In this document: positions 6,992-15,180 of the stretch, piece after piece
How positions within the stretch are numbered: the first letter of the stretch is position 1
Layout of the letters: every line of letters begins with the position of its first letter
Source: CALESS01 sp041741455
GTDB taxonomy: Bacteria; Chloroflexota; Anaerolineae; Anaerolineales; Anaerolineaceae
Direction of reading: 5' to 3'
Length of the DNA stretch: 22,672 nucleotides
Assembly (NCBI GenBank): GCA_041741455.1
Contig: JBGSJZ010000140.1
Location: 1-22,672, forward strand
Program-made: the position numbers and the translations under genes
The notes under the pieces: model-generated
Seen by the model: the letters and a program-made list of their open reading frames with translations, nothing else
Databases searched by the model: none
What the model was told of the DNA's origin: nothing

Positions 6992-8245
6992 ATGAGTACG
7001 AACCTGTCAAAGCAACCGGACGTCTGGGAAAAGTGGGAATGGCTGTGGAAAGCCATTTTTTATGCAACCGTTCTCATCTCATTCGTCCTCATGCTCCGCG
7101 ATGGCAACCGGTCAGCTTCTGTTTGGATTGCGTCACTGTTGACAGGTCTCATGTTGCTGTGGCATGGGGGAGGTTTTTGGTTGGCCTACAAAAACCCGGC
7201 TGCTTGGAATGAGCGCACCATCCCGCGCTTCTTCCTCATCATTGGAGATATTATTCTCTGGTTTGTGCTGGTCAATATCTCGGTTGCTTATTACGTTGCC
7301 CTATTTGGCCTGTTCAGCCAGGTTTTCCGCCATTTGCCCATCCGCTACGCAGCGATCGCTGCTTTCTTCCTGACCGTTGCTACCATTTTCGAACAAGTAG
7401 CTGGCGCTGGCGAAGCTTTTACACTAACAAATCCTACAATATGGTTGTTCTTTTTCATGGGGCTGGCTACTATTCTTCTAGGGATCTGGGTGTGGGCAAT
7501 TATCGACCAGAGCACTCGGCGACGCCAACTCATCGAAAAGCTAGAAGCAACCCAGGCCGCGCTGGTCGCATCCGAACGGCGAGAAGGGGTACTGGAAGAA
7601 CGCCAGCGCCTGGCGCGTGAAATTCATGATACCCTGGCCCAGGGATTTACGAGCATTGTCTTGAACCTGGAAGCAGCCGAACAGGCTATACCCGATGATC
7701 TGAACCGGTTGCAAAAGCATTTGGACTGGGCCCGTTCCACCGCTCGCAGCAGCCTGGATCAGGCGAGGAGGGTGGTGCAGGACTTGAGGCCAGAATCCCT
7801 GGAGAATCAGTCTTTACCGGATGCGATTAGCCGGGCAGCCGGACGGTGGATTGAAGAAACGGGTATCGCAGTGACCACAAAAATCACCGGCAGCCCGGTT
7901 CCCATACATCCGAATATCGAAGTTGCATTGTTGCGGGCTGCCCAGGAAGCGCTCAACAATATTCGCAAACACGCTCAAGCCGCGGACGTTCAACTCACAC
8001 TTTCTTACATGAGCGATGTTGTCATTCTGGATATCCAGGATGATGGTGTGGGTCTGGGTGGGGGAGAGCCTTCCCCCTTTTCCGGCGGATATGGTATACA
8101 GGCCATGCGCGAACGGGTTGCGCAATTTGACGGCTTTGTGACTCTTGAAAGCGATCCTGGTGAGGGAACGACTGTCGTCATCGCGATTCCATTGAAAGAC
8201 TCAAGCGAATCGAGAGGATACCATTCAGATCAGGCACAGGAATAG
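6992..8245 (+). CDS. NarL-type sensor histidine kinase
   Basis: A 417-residue membrane kinase. Five or six predicted helices occupy residues about 20-170 with no large extracellular loop, suggesting it senses within or at the membrane. A short coiled linker follows (about 172-200). The HisKA_3 dimerisation domain holds EERQRLAREIHDTLAQGF, with His212 the likely phosphorylation site. The HATPase domain holds the N box (AAQEALNNIRKHA, about 317-328), DDGVGL (350-355) and GGYGIQAMRERV. The ATG at 6992 has a weak ribosome-binding site. It lies directly downstream of the CPBP protease gene and four bases before its response regulator. A kinase with an all-membrane sensor next to membrane proteins and a protease resembles cell-envelope stress systems such as LiaS/VraS; this is analogy only. 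Confidence 0.95.
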   Translation: MSTNLSKQPDVWEKWEWLWKAIFYATVLISFVLMLRDGNRSASVWIASLLTGLMLLWHGGGFWLAYKNPAAWNERTIPRFFLIIGDIILWFVLVNISVAYYVALFGLFSQVFRHLPIRYAAIAAFFLTVATIFEQVAGAGEAFTLTNPTIWLFFFMGLATILLGIWVWAIIDQSTRRRQLIEKLEATQAALVASERREGVLEERQRLAREIHDTLAQGFTSIVLNLEAAEQAIPDDLNRLQKHLDWARSTARSSLDQARRVVQDLRPESLENQSLPDAISRAAGRWIEETGIAVTTKITGSPVPIHPNIEVALLRAAQEALNNIRKHAQAADVQLTLSYMSDVVILDIQDDGVGLGGGEPSPFSGGYGIQAMRERVAQFDGFVTLESDPGEGTTVVIAIPLKDSSESRGYHSDQAQE

Positions 8246-8249
8246 AAGC

Positions 8250-8879
8250 ATGAACACAATTCGTGTTTTGATTACAGATGATCATCCGGTTGTCCGAGAA
8301 GGGTTGGCCGGGATGTTGGCTGGCCAACAGGATTTCGAGGTGGTGGGGTTGGCGGAAGATGGTGATACAGCCGTTGCACTGCACCAAACCCTATCCCCCG
8401 ATGTAACCTTGATGGACTTGCAGATGCCCGGTCTGGATGGGGTGGGCGCAATTGAGGCGATCAAGGCGAAACAGCCATCCGCTCACATTCTCGTTCTCAC
8501 GACCTATGATTCGGATGCGGATATCCTCCGTGCTATTGAAGCTGGTGCCACTGGCTATTTGCTAAAAGATGCCCCGCGAGAAGAGCTCTTCCGCGCGGTT
8601 CGGGCTACCGCGAAAGGCGACTCCGTGTTGGCCCCAACTGTAGCTGCCCGTCTTATGACCCAGATGAGGGCCCCGGCTGAGGAAAGTCTGAGCGCTCGTG
8701 AAATCGAAGTCATTCAGTTGGTGGCCAAAGGGAAAAACAACAAAGATGTTGGAAAAGAGCTGCACATCAGCACTGCTACCGTAAAGACTCATCTCATCCA
8801 TATCTATAACAAGCTGGGTGTCGATGATCGTACCGCGGCTGTGACAACTGCCCTTGAAAAGGGCATTATTACGCTTTGA
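8250..8879 (+). CDS. NarL/LuxR-family response regulator
   Basis: A 209-residue two-domain regulator. The receiver domain shows the acidic pair Asp10-Asp11 (TDDHPVVREG), the phosphoacceptor Asp56 (VTLMDLQMPG), Thr84 and Lys106 (LLKDA). The C-terminal LuxR-type HTH spans about residues 145-205 (SAREIEVIQLVAKGKNNKD, then STATVKTHL in the recognition helix). All key residues are present, so it should be functional. It starts four bases after the kinase stop and is clearly its partner. The likely targets are its own operon and possibly neighbouring genes, but no binding site can be assigned with confidence. Confidence 0.96.
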   Translation: MNTIRVLITDDHPVVREGLAGMLAGQQDFEVVGLAEDGDTAVALHQTLSPDVTLMDLQMPGLDGVGAIEAIKAKQPSAHILVLTTYDSDADILRAIEAGATGYLLKDAPREELFRAVRATAKGDSVLAPTVAARLMTQMRAPAEESLSAREIEVIQLVAKGKNNKDVGKELHISTATVKTHLIHIYNKLGVDDRTAAVTTALEKGIITL

Positions 8880-9577
8880 TGGACGGAATGAATTTGCTTA
8901 ATAATAGACCGAATCTAGCTGGTTCGGTTGGATCGAAAATCAAAAGGCCGTCAGAATTCGGGAGCCTGTGGGTTGATAATGAGATCATGAGGATTGCAGC
9001 TCATAACCGGCTTTTTCCCCTTCAGGAAATTACCAAATCCCTGGCATCAATCGCCAGCGTACCAGGTGGGCGTAACATGGGTATCCCGATATCCACTTCT
9101 CTTCCCGAAATATCCGCCAACATTGAATAATGGCAAGAACAATGAACAAGAATACATCCACTCCCAATTTAATAGAGCTAAAGAGAAGCGCTGCGCGAAA
9201 TACAAGTTCATCTAAATGCATCAGATACCCAATCAGCCGATCAGGTCCTCGGCTGGTCAGCCTTCGATTCGCCGTCACGATCCCAAATCGTTTTCCCAGA
9301 GTCGCCAGCGACCATAAAATCAAATCATAAACGCCAAGCCCGGCAAGAGCAAATACAAAGGGGAAGAACTGCTGTGAATTGTCATTGGCAGCACCGATGC
9401 CAAAATCCCACTCAACAATTTTTTGAAAAAGACACCTATGGTTTCCCTTAAGGGATTGTGGATGGAGAGCAAACAATCAACAGGTCTTCATCTTATTGCT
9501 TTTCGACCATTCGCTTGTTTGATGGGTTACGGGGTGACGATTCGTAAAGTCGGGTGCGTCAAGAAATTCTAAGGGTA
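8880..9577. other. Weakly coding region between the regulator and the cupredoxin gene
   Basis: No gene can be called firmly. ACCGAA (8908-8913) and TTCGGT (8923-8928) form a small stem 29 bases after the response-regulator stop but lack a T-tract. On the minus strand a frame from 9476 to 9030 (TTG start, no ribosome-binding site) encodes three hydrophobic helices around FPFVFALAGLGVYDLILWSL and KLGVDVFLFIVLAIIQ. That composition looks like a real membrane protein or its remnant. I do not recognise it. Confidence 0.4.
9030..9476 (-). pseudogene. Possible remnant of a small membrane protein
   Basis: A 148-codon frame with a convincing hydrophobic middle (about residues 36-60 and 95-122) and ordered amphipathic stretches such as TSRGPDRLIGYLMHLDEL between them. 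The ends are odd: the N-terminal 30 residues and the C-terminal 20 (basic, Trp/Cys-rich) do not look like a normal protein. The only available start is a TTG without a ribosome-binding site. This favours a decayed or truncated gene rather than an intact one. The family is not recognised. Confidence 0.3.
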
Positions 9578-9955
9578 TCACTCGACAATCAATTTTCCCC
9601 GCAGCATGCCCATCTGGCATTGAAAGCCATACTCACCTGGCTTGCCGGGTGTAAACTCAACCGTCACTTCCTGTCCTTCGGACAAATAGGCGCTCTGGTT
9701 GAAATCCGGGAATAGCACCATTTCGGAGCAGGTCGAGCTTTCCTGGCACGAAAACCTCATACGCAACAGTTGCCCGGCTTTGACCACGATGATATCCGGA
9801 GTGTACCCTCCTTTTACGGTGATGGACACTTCCTGAACCCCACCAGCGCCGGTGCTAATTCTTGTCTGACCTTTGGGTGCCAGCCAGAAAAACCAGGCGA
9901 TAAATAAACTGAGGGCGATGCCCCCAAGGGTTATGAAAATCTGAACAGGTGTCAT
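9578..9955 (-). CDS. Membrane-anchored cupredoxin-domain protein
   Basis: A 125-residue protein. An N-terminal helix (residues about 5-27, IFITLGGIALSLFIAWFFWL) anchors it, and the rest is a cupredoxin-like beta fold outside the membrane. The recognisable motifs are FSCQESSTCSEMVLFPDF, FTPGKPGEYGFQCQMGMLRG and a final KLIVE strand. Cys and Met of CQMGM and the Cys of STCSE are the likely copper ligands; the His ligands of blue-copper proteins are not obvious. Proteins of this type commonly sit next to CopA/CopB-type ATPases. It overlaps the preceding gene by four bases (ATGA at 9952-9955), indicating tight co-expression. Its role is probably copper binding or delivery at the outer face of the membrane. 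Confidence 0.85.
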   Translation of the reverse strand: MTPVQIFITLGGIALSLFIAWFFWLAPKGQTRISTGAGGVQEVSITVKGGYTPDIIVVKAGQLLRMRFSCQESSTCSEMVLFPDFNQSAYLSEGQEVTVEFTPGKPGEYGFQCQMGMLRGKLIVE

Positions 9956-10278
9956 TTTGCTGTTTCCTTATCTTTTCTGACGTCAGTTAGCTTTTGGCGA
10001 AGCATCTCGACGGTCGGCCAACCTTTCAATCCGCCGGGCGTTTTATACACCCGGCAGTTCATTGAATAGGTAGATCGGTTTTCTGGCCAGAAATCCTTTC
10101 CATCGATCTGGAAGGAAGGCGATCCAAGAAATTTTGTGGCAGCCGCCTCCTGGTCAGTTTCAATCCTAATCGGGTTGATTGAATAATCCAGTTGTTCTTC
10201 CTTCACTGCAGATTGAAGATTGGTCAGGGCTGTTTTCCACGACGGGCAGCCATCAAAATACAACAGGTTGATCATCAT
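9952..10278 (-). CDS. Thioredoxin-fold protein with CPSW motif
   Basis: A 108-residue protein of thioredoxin-like fold. The first strand is followed by YFDGCPSWK (residues 7-15), where a thioredoxin would have CxxC; here only the first Cys is present. FLGSPSFQIDGKD (about 51-63) supplies the cis-proline region, and a second Cys occurs in NCRVYKTPGGLKGWP. Similar proteins occur beside mercury and copper resistance genes; I recall some being annotated as a 'DF family (seleno)protein', but I cannot verify that here. Two adjacent ATGs are possible (10276-10278 or 10273-10275), with GAGG upstream. It lies between the CopA remnant and the cupredoxin, overlapping the latter. A single-cysteine disulfide or metal-thiolate role is plausible. 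Confidence 0.82.
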   Translation of the reverse strand: MMINLLYFDGCPSWKTALTNLQSAVKEEQLDYSINPIRIETDQEAAATKFLGSPSFQIDGKDFWPENRSTYSMNCRVYKTPGGLKGWPTVEMLRQKLTDVRKDKETAK

Positions 10279-10285
10279 GCTTGCC

Positions 10286-10910
10286 TCATTTGGCGCTGAA
10301 TTTTGGGCGAAAACCCCGTAAGCGATTGGGGTTGCTGACCACCGTCACGGACGAGAAAGCCATGGCAGCACCTGCCAGCAGGGAGCTGAGTAGCAGCCCA
10401 AAGAAGGGGAACAAAACACCCATGGCGATGGGACCCCCCAAGGTGTTATAGATGAACGCGCCAACCAGGTTTTGTTTGATATTGCGCATGGTGGCCCGGC
10501 TAACTTCGATGGCAGTGACCACACCCTTCAGGCTGCCCTTGATCAGGGTAATATCCGAGGCTTCGATGGCCACATCTGTGCCGGTTCCGATCGCCATACC
10601 AACATCGGCCTGCGCCAGCGCCGGGGCGTCTTTGATCCCATCCCAACCATCGCAACCTTTTTGCCTTCGGCTTGCAGCAGGTGAACGTTGTGGGCTTTAT
10701 CTTCTGGCAGCACTTCAGCCAGGACGCGATCCAAACCCGCCTGGCGGGCAATCGCTTCGGCAGTGCGGCGATAACTTCCTTGGAGTCTTCTTTGACTGTA
10801 TTGGCGACGGCGATGATTCCGGCTGCCTTGCCATCCACAGTGGTCGCTAATCCCAAGGCTTCGCCTTCGCTCATCGATATCAACAGGTTGGCTATTGGTT
10901 GCTGGAACAC
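10286..10910 (-). pseudogene. copA: Truncated, frameshifted CopA-type Cu(I) ATPase (C-terminal fragment)
   Basis: Only the last quarter of a P1B-1 ATPase remains. Pieces in order: SEGEALGLATTVDGKAAGIIAVANTVKEDSKEVIA in one frame; RTAEAIARQAGLDRVLAEVLPEDKAHNV and GKKVAMVG in a second; DGIKDAPALAQADVG, GMAIGTGTDVAIEASDITLIKG and the two final helices ending RGFRPKFSAK in a third. Two lesions are visible. A deletion of about 40 bases near 10775 removes the MITGDN hinge segment. A single-base loss near 10648 breaks the GDGxNDAP motif, which also reads GDGIKDAP. The N-terminal HMA domain, CPC helix and DKTGT site are absent. It abuts the GAPDH stop codon, so it is probably a deletion scar in a once larger copper operon. 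Confidence 0.88.
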
Positions 10911-10925
10911 GGTGCATTCTTCATT

Positions 10926-11975
10926 TTACTCGCGTGTTTTGATAAATTCACCCATAATACCCAAAGCTTGGTCAGTCTGGGCGATCGACTTACTTCCTTC
11001 GCGTTCAACACCGTGCAAGGCGCGGATGGCGTCGACCGTCTCCGGGACGACAATCGCTTGGTTGTAAACCTGGTAGTTGTAGAACAGCTCGTTCCCTCTG
11101 ACGGTTAGGCTGTCTTCCCATAAACCTACCTCCCACATGTCTCCGCGAGGGCGGCCCAGATCCGCCATCAATTCCAGGGTGCTGTTGAGCGCTACCACGC
11201 CGTCAGAGGCGCGCAAGAAGGCGATCCGTGGAGCGGCCCGGAAAGCTGCTAGCACTTCCTCTTTAGTTGCCTCACGGGTGAGTTCTAAGCTCCAGGAGTG
11301 CAGGTGACTGTTGGTGTGTGCCGCCACTACGGCAATCGTGACTACGTCCAACTCCGGTTCGACCGTCTGAGCATCTGGACCCTGATGGGAGGGGATCGTG
11401 GTCTCAGGGACGACCGTGTTCATTACACCTGAACGATCCGATTCCCACGGGTCGGTGGCCCGGCGAATCAGCACCCCGCGAGCCTTCTTCAGCAAACCTG
11501 CTTTTCTCAATGCGCCTAAAGTGCGTACAATGCTGGTGGTATTGCATGAAACCACGCGGGTAGCATCCCGGCCCAGAGCGCTTTCGTAGTTAGCTTGCGC
11601 CACGAAAGAGTGTCCAGTCAGGCTGTGCTTCTCTCCGCCCTGGAAGACGGCTTTAACACCACGCTCCCGGTAGAGTTCCAGGTTCCTGGCACCAATGCCC
11701 TTGGGGGTGCAGTCCACGACTACATCGACTCGTTCTAGCAGGTCATGTAGGATGCCTGCCGTAGGGATGCCAGCAGCGCGCATGCCAACCACTGCCTCCC
11801 TGGTCGAGGCGAACACCGGGTAACCCTTCTCAACCGCCACCTTGATGCGCCAATCGCTCACAACATCCGCAATGCCAACCAGCTGCATGTCTTCCTGGGC
11901 GGTGACTGCGTCAGCGATGCGTTTTCCGATCACGCCATAACCATTCAACAAAACTTGTATCTTCGAATCCGACAT
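10926..11975 (-). CDS. gap: Class II (archaeal-type) glyceraldehyde-3-phosphate dehydrogenase
   Basis: A 349-residue enzyme that oxidises glyceraldehyde-3-phosphate to 1,3-bisphosphoglycerate with NAD(P). The Rossmann motif NGYGVIGKRIADAV (about 11-24), VDCTPKGIGARN (about 87-98) and the catalytic VVSCNTTS with Cys144 are all intact. The sequence resembles the archaeal/class II type, not the common bacterial GapA, and length fits. GGAGG precedes the ATG (11973-11975) at normal spacing. It lies between copB and the copA remnant on the same strand, 73 bases after copB, so it appears to be part of the copper operon. Copper is known to inactivate GAPDH through its active-site cysteine in other bacteria. 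A spare isoform could sustain glycolysis under metal stress; this link is inference. It may instead be the cell's only GAPDH. Confidence 0.95.
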   Translation of the reverse strand: MSDSKIQVLLNGYGVIGKRIADAVTAQEDMQLVGIADVVSDWRIKVAVEKGYPVFASTREAVVGMRAAGIPTAGILHDLLERVDVVVDCTPKGIGARNLELYRERGVKAVFQGGEKHSLTGHSFVAQANYESALGRDATRVVSCNTTSIVRTLGALRKAGLLKKARGVLIRRATDPWESDRSGVMNTVVPETTIPSHQGPDAQTVEPELDVVTIAVVAAHTNSHLHSWSLELTREATKEEVLAAFRAAPRIAFLRASDGVVALNSTLELMADLGRPRGDMWEVGLWEDSLTVRGNELFYNYQVYNQAIVVPETVDAIRALHGVEREGSKSIAQTDQALGIMGEFIKTRE

Positions 11976-12048
11976 GGTATTCCTCCTGGTTAAATCATAT
12001 CCATGAGCGTGTTGTGAAATGAAGATGCATTAGCAATTTAATCAACGA

Positions 12049-14250
12049 TTAAGCAGCCAATTTGTGACGGCGCAGCAATTGTGCGTTGATGGCGACGATG
12101 ATGGTACTGAGTGACATCAAGACCGCTCCGACCGCCGGCGAGAGCAGGATGCCGATCGGGGCCAGCACGCCCGCTGCCAGTGGCAACGCCACCACGTTGT
12201 ATCCTGCGGCCCAAACCAGATTCTGGATCATCTTGCGGTAGCTGGCCCGGCTCAAATCGAAGATCTTAACCACGTCCATTGGGTTGCTATTAACCAGGAT
12301 AATTCCGGCCGATTCGATCGCCACATCCGTGCCGCTGCCAATGGCAATGCCCACATCTGCGCGAGTCAAAGCGGGGGCATCGTTTACACCGTCACCGACC
12401 ATGGCGACGTGCTTGCCCTGCTTCTGTAGCTCAGCGACCTTCTTGTCTTTGTGCTCAGGAAGGACCTCAGCAAAATAGGTCTTGATGCCCAACTCATCCG
12501 CCACCGCTTTGGCGACTGCCTGGCTATCGCCGGTGAGCATAGCAACTTCGACGCCCATATTGTGCAGCTTTTCGATTGCCAGCTTACTCTCTGGACGAAC
12601 GACATCTGCCAGAGCAAAAACAGCAACAACCTGAACCCCATCCGGGCCATCCTGTACCATGTTGACCACGCTCTGCCCATTTTCGTTGGCCTTCTGCTCG
12701 AATTGGGAGAGTTTATCGGGCAGGCCAATTTTCAGCATCTCCAGTAAGCGCGGACCGCCAACATACACGGACTGACCGTTCCTCTTTGCACGTGCACCGC
12801 GGCCTTGAATCGCTTCAAAATCTGACACAGCAGGCAAAGATAATTTACGCTCTTCCGCCGATTTGCGGATGCCTCGGGCGATGGTGTGCTCCGAGTCGCC
12901 TTCGATGGCGGCTGCCAATGCAAGTGCATCTTCCTGGCTCCAATTATCGACCGTTTCGATACTAACCACGCCAAACTTACCTTCCGTCAATGTACCTGTC
13001 TTGTCGAAGATGATCAGGTCGATCATACGCGCTTTTTCCAGTGCCAGCCGGTCACGCACGAGGATACCGTTCTGGGCACCCATTGCGGTGGTGATGGCCA
13101 CCACGAGCGGGACAGCCAGACCTAGAGCGTGCGGGCAGGCGATCACTAGTACCGTGGCGACGCGCGCAATGACTTCCACATTAAATCCCAATGCAATGGT
13201 CCAGGCCACTGCCGTGATGGCCGCCACACCCAGGGCTATGTAAAACAACCAGCCGGCAGCTTTGTCAGCCAGAATTTGGGTACTGGATTTGCTCTGTTGA
13301 GCTTGTTCGACCAGACGAATGATGCCTGCTAAAGCCGTCTCGTCTCCAATAGCAGTAATTTTCACTCGCAGGCTGCCATCCCCATTAATCGTACCGGCAA
13401 TCACTTTTCCGCCGGGCTGTTTTTTTACCGGCCTGGATTCTCCAGTGACCATTGCTTCGTTGACATCCGAATCGCCTTCTTGCACTTCTCCATCGGCTGG
13501 TACGCTGGCACCCGGGCGAACAAGAACCAGATCGCCGCTGCGCAGCTTATCCACCGAGACTGTTTCAGTTCCGCCGTCTGGGCGGATCCGTTCGGCCGTG
13601 TCTGGCATTAATTTTGCCAATTCCGTCAAGGCGCCCGAGGCCTGGCGCACGCTGCGCATCTCGATCCAGTGGCCTAGCAGCATGATGTCGATCAGCGTGG
13701 CCAACTCCCAAAAGAAATCCGACTGGCCGGGCAAGAACAGGGTAGCAACGCTGTAGACTAAGGCAACCGAGATTGCCAGTGAGATCAAGGTCATCATGCC
13801 GGGCTGGCGGTTCTTCAACTCGGGCACGGCCATGCGCAGGAAGGGCAGGCCGCCGTAAAGGAAAACGATCACGCCGAAGACGGGGGCTAGCCACTGGCTG
13901 CCCGGGAAGGCCGGCAGCGAGAAGCCCAGCATCATCTGCAGCCCCATGCTGTAGAGGATCACCGGGATAGAGAGGATCAGCGAGCCCCAGAACTTGCGCC
14001 GGAACATGTTTTCATGACCGGTGTGATCCGTATGGGAGGCACTGTGGCCGGTGTGGTTCTGGGCAGCTTGCATGTCATGACTGGAATGATCTTCGGGAGG
14101 GGCGTTTTCCATAGCGGGCATTTCCATTACCGCATTATGCCCATGATCGTGCTCAGGGGCGGATGGCTTGTGCATGGATTCATGGGATGCCTGCTGGTTG
14201 GATTCGCCCTTGTCGGGATCCGCGCTGTGATGTTTGTGTTCTTCTGCCAT
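12049..14250 (-). CDS. copB: CopB-type copper-exporting P-type ATPase (P1B-3)
   Basis: A 733-residue P1B ATPase. Instead of a CxxC HMA domain, the N-terminus (residues 1-80) is rich in His (15) and Met, a probable metal-binding tail. The membrane CPH motif (372-374) marks the CopB/P1B-3 subtype, associated with Cu(II), Cu(I) or Ag export. TGES (269-272), the phosphorylation site DKTGT (416-420, Asp416) and GDGVNDAP (619-626) are intact. The nucleotide-domain motif reads SEHTIARGI (453-461), His-Thr where CopA has His-Pro. Eight transmembrane helices fit the family. AAGGAG precedes the ATG at 14248-14250. It lies between the DUF2085-like and GAPDH genes on one strand. It would pump copper out of the cytoplasm to the multicopper oxidase and cupredoxin outside. 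Confidence 0.96.
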   Translation of the reverse strand: MAEEHKHHSADPDKGESNQQASHESMHKPSAPEHDHGHNAVMEMPAMENAPPEDHSSHDMQAAQNHTGHSASHTDHTGHENMFRRKFWGSLILSIPVILYSMGLQMMLGFSLPAFPGSQWLAPVFGVIVFLYGGLPFLRMAVPELKNRQPGMMTLISLAISVALVYSVATLFLPGQSDFFWELATLIDIMLLGHWIEMRSVRQASGALTELAKLMPDTAERIRPDGGTETVSVDKLRSGDLVLVRPGASVPADGEVQEGDSDVNEAMVTGESRPVKKQPGGKVIAGTINGDGSLRVKITAIGDETALAGIIRLVEQAQQSKSSTQILADKAAGWLFYIALGVAAITAVAWTIALGFNVEVIARVATVLVIACPHALGLAVPLVVAITTAMGAQNGILVRDRLALEKARMIDLIIFDKTGTLTEGKFGVVSIETVDNWSQEDALALAAAIEGDSEHTIARGIRKSAEERKLSLPAVSDFEAIQGRGARAKRNGQSVYVGGPRLLEMLKIGLPDKLSQFEQKANENGQSVVNMVQDGPDGVQVVAVFALADVVRPESKLAIEKLHNMGVEVAMLTGDSQAVAKAVADELGIKTYFAEVLPEHKDKKVAELQKQGKHVAMVGDGVNDAPALTRADVGIAIGSGTDVAIESAGIILVNSNPMDVVKIFDLSRASYRKMIQNLVWAAGYNVVALPLAAGVLAPIGILLSPAVGAVLMSLSTIIVAINAQLLRRHKLAA

Positions 14251-14318
14251 CGGTCATCTCCTTAGCCAAATCATTTTCTGATTCGGCCTGCATATCTCAG
14301 GTTCAAAATAATACAGCA

Positions 14319-15167
14319 TCAATAATTCCCTTTTCGCTCGCCAGATGCATTTTTAGCCCCAACACGCTGCTCTGCTTCAGTGGATAAGCTCAATCTTAAC
14401 AGGCGGTTTTTTTCATTTTGAAGCCAGGACCGATACCGGTATTTGTACTCCACAACTTGGGCAGAATTGGTAAAAGCCTCATCCAGATAGGGGAACCCGA
14501 ACCATACGATTCCCAGTCCAAATAATACGCCAGTGATCAGGCGCATCCAGGCATTGAAGGAGCCCCAGGCATCTCCAGCATAAAATACGGCCGGGAAGGC
14601 ATGCCTGGTTATCGTCGCCAACCATGCATTCAAATCTCGGAAGCCCTGCCCGATGCCGGCCAGGTCACTGAACAAGTGGGTGGTACCATCGATTGCCATG
14701 GGTAGAAGCAGGAGAACAAGACCCCACCATGGCAGCGGTTTTATCTTTTTCTTAACTGCCCCCCAGATGATTCCAAATAGCCACAAACTGGTGAACATAG
14801 ACACCATCCGGTCGGACCAGGCAACTTTCCAGCCCATTTGTGCATTACCAATGAACTGCCTGAGTAAGAAAATATTGTTCGTGTCTTGCCCAACCGCCTG
14901 GATTTCTGAAAGTGTATAAGAAATCTTTGGACCAAACAGGAAATAAGAGCGTTCGGGTAATTGATGGCATAGGAAGGAATAGACCCAATAGATTGCTTTC
15001 CCGGGGGCAGTGATTCCAACTGCCATGAATGCCGGTGCAAGGATAGGAGTCAGCACATACAATCCAAGCAGAAGGCTGACCATTAAAATCCAATGGCGGC
15101 TAAACCAAAGAACAAATTGATCGGATTTCGTAAGAGATAAAGGGATGGTTTCTGTGATAGTAGTCAT
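14319..15167 (-). CDS. DUF2085-like multi-spanning membrane protein
   Basis: A 282-residue membrane protein with about six helices. The motif SFLCHQLPERSYFLFGPK (about residues 65-82) is the CHQ..ERS signature of DUF2085 proteins. The usual following Cys-x-x-Cys part (CaRCtG) is missing; the equivalent region reads NAQMGWKVAWSDRMVSM. A later segment, MAIDGTTHLFSDLAG, also has family-like Asp and His residues. The frame opens at 15194, but that ATG lies inside a hairpin arm. The ATG at 15165-15167 (MTTITET), preceded by GGAG nine bases upstream, is the better start. The C-terminal 45 residues are charged and cytoplasmic. Function is unknown. Position between the FixH-like gene and copB suggests a role in copper handling, perhaps as a membrane partner of the oxidase. 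Confidence 0.75.
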   Translation of the reverse strand: MTTITETIPLSLTKSDQFVLWFSRHWILMVSLLLGLYVLTPILAPAFMAVGITAPGKAIYWVYSFLCHQLPERSYFLFGPKISYTLSEIQAVGQDTNNIFLLRQFIGNAQMGWKVAWSDRMVSMFTSLWLFGIIWGAVKKKIKPLPWWGLVLLLLPMAIDGTTHLFSDLAGIGQGFRDLNAWLATITRHAFPAVFYAGDAWGSFNAWMRLITGVLFGLGIVWFGFPYLDEAFTNSAQVVEYKYRYRSWLQNEKNRLLRLSLSTEAEQRVGAKNASGERKGNY

Positions 15168-15180
15168 ACCGCGATACTCC

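Noticed and set aside
12863..13756. Two long plus-strand frames inside copB
   Set aside because: Antisense shadows of a clearly coding P-type ATPase; Ser/Arg-rich with no motifs.
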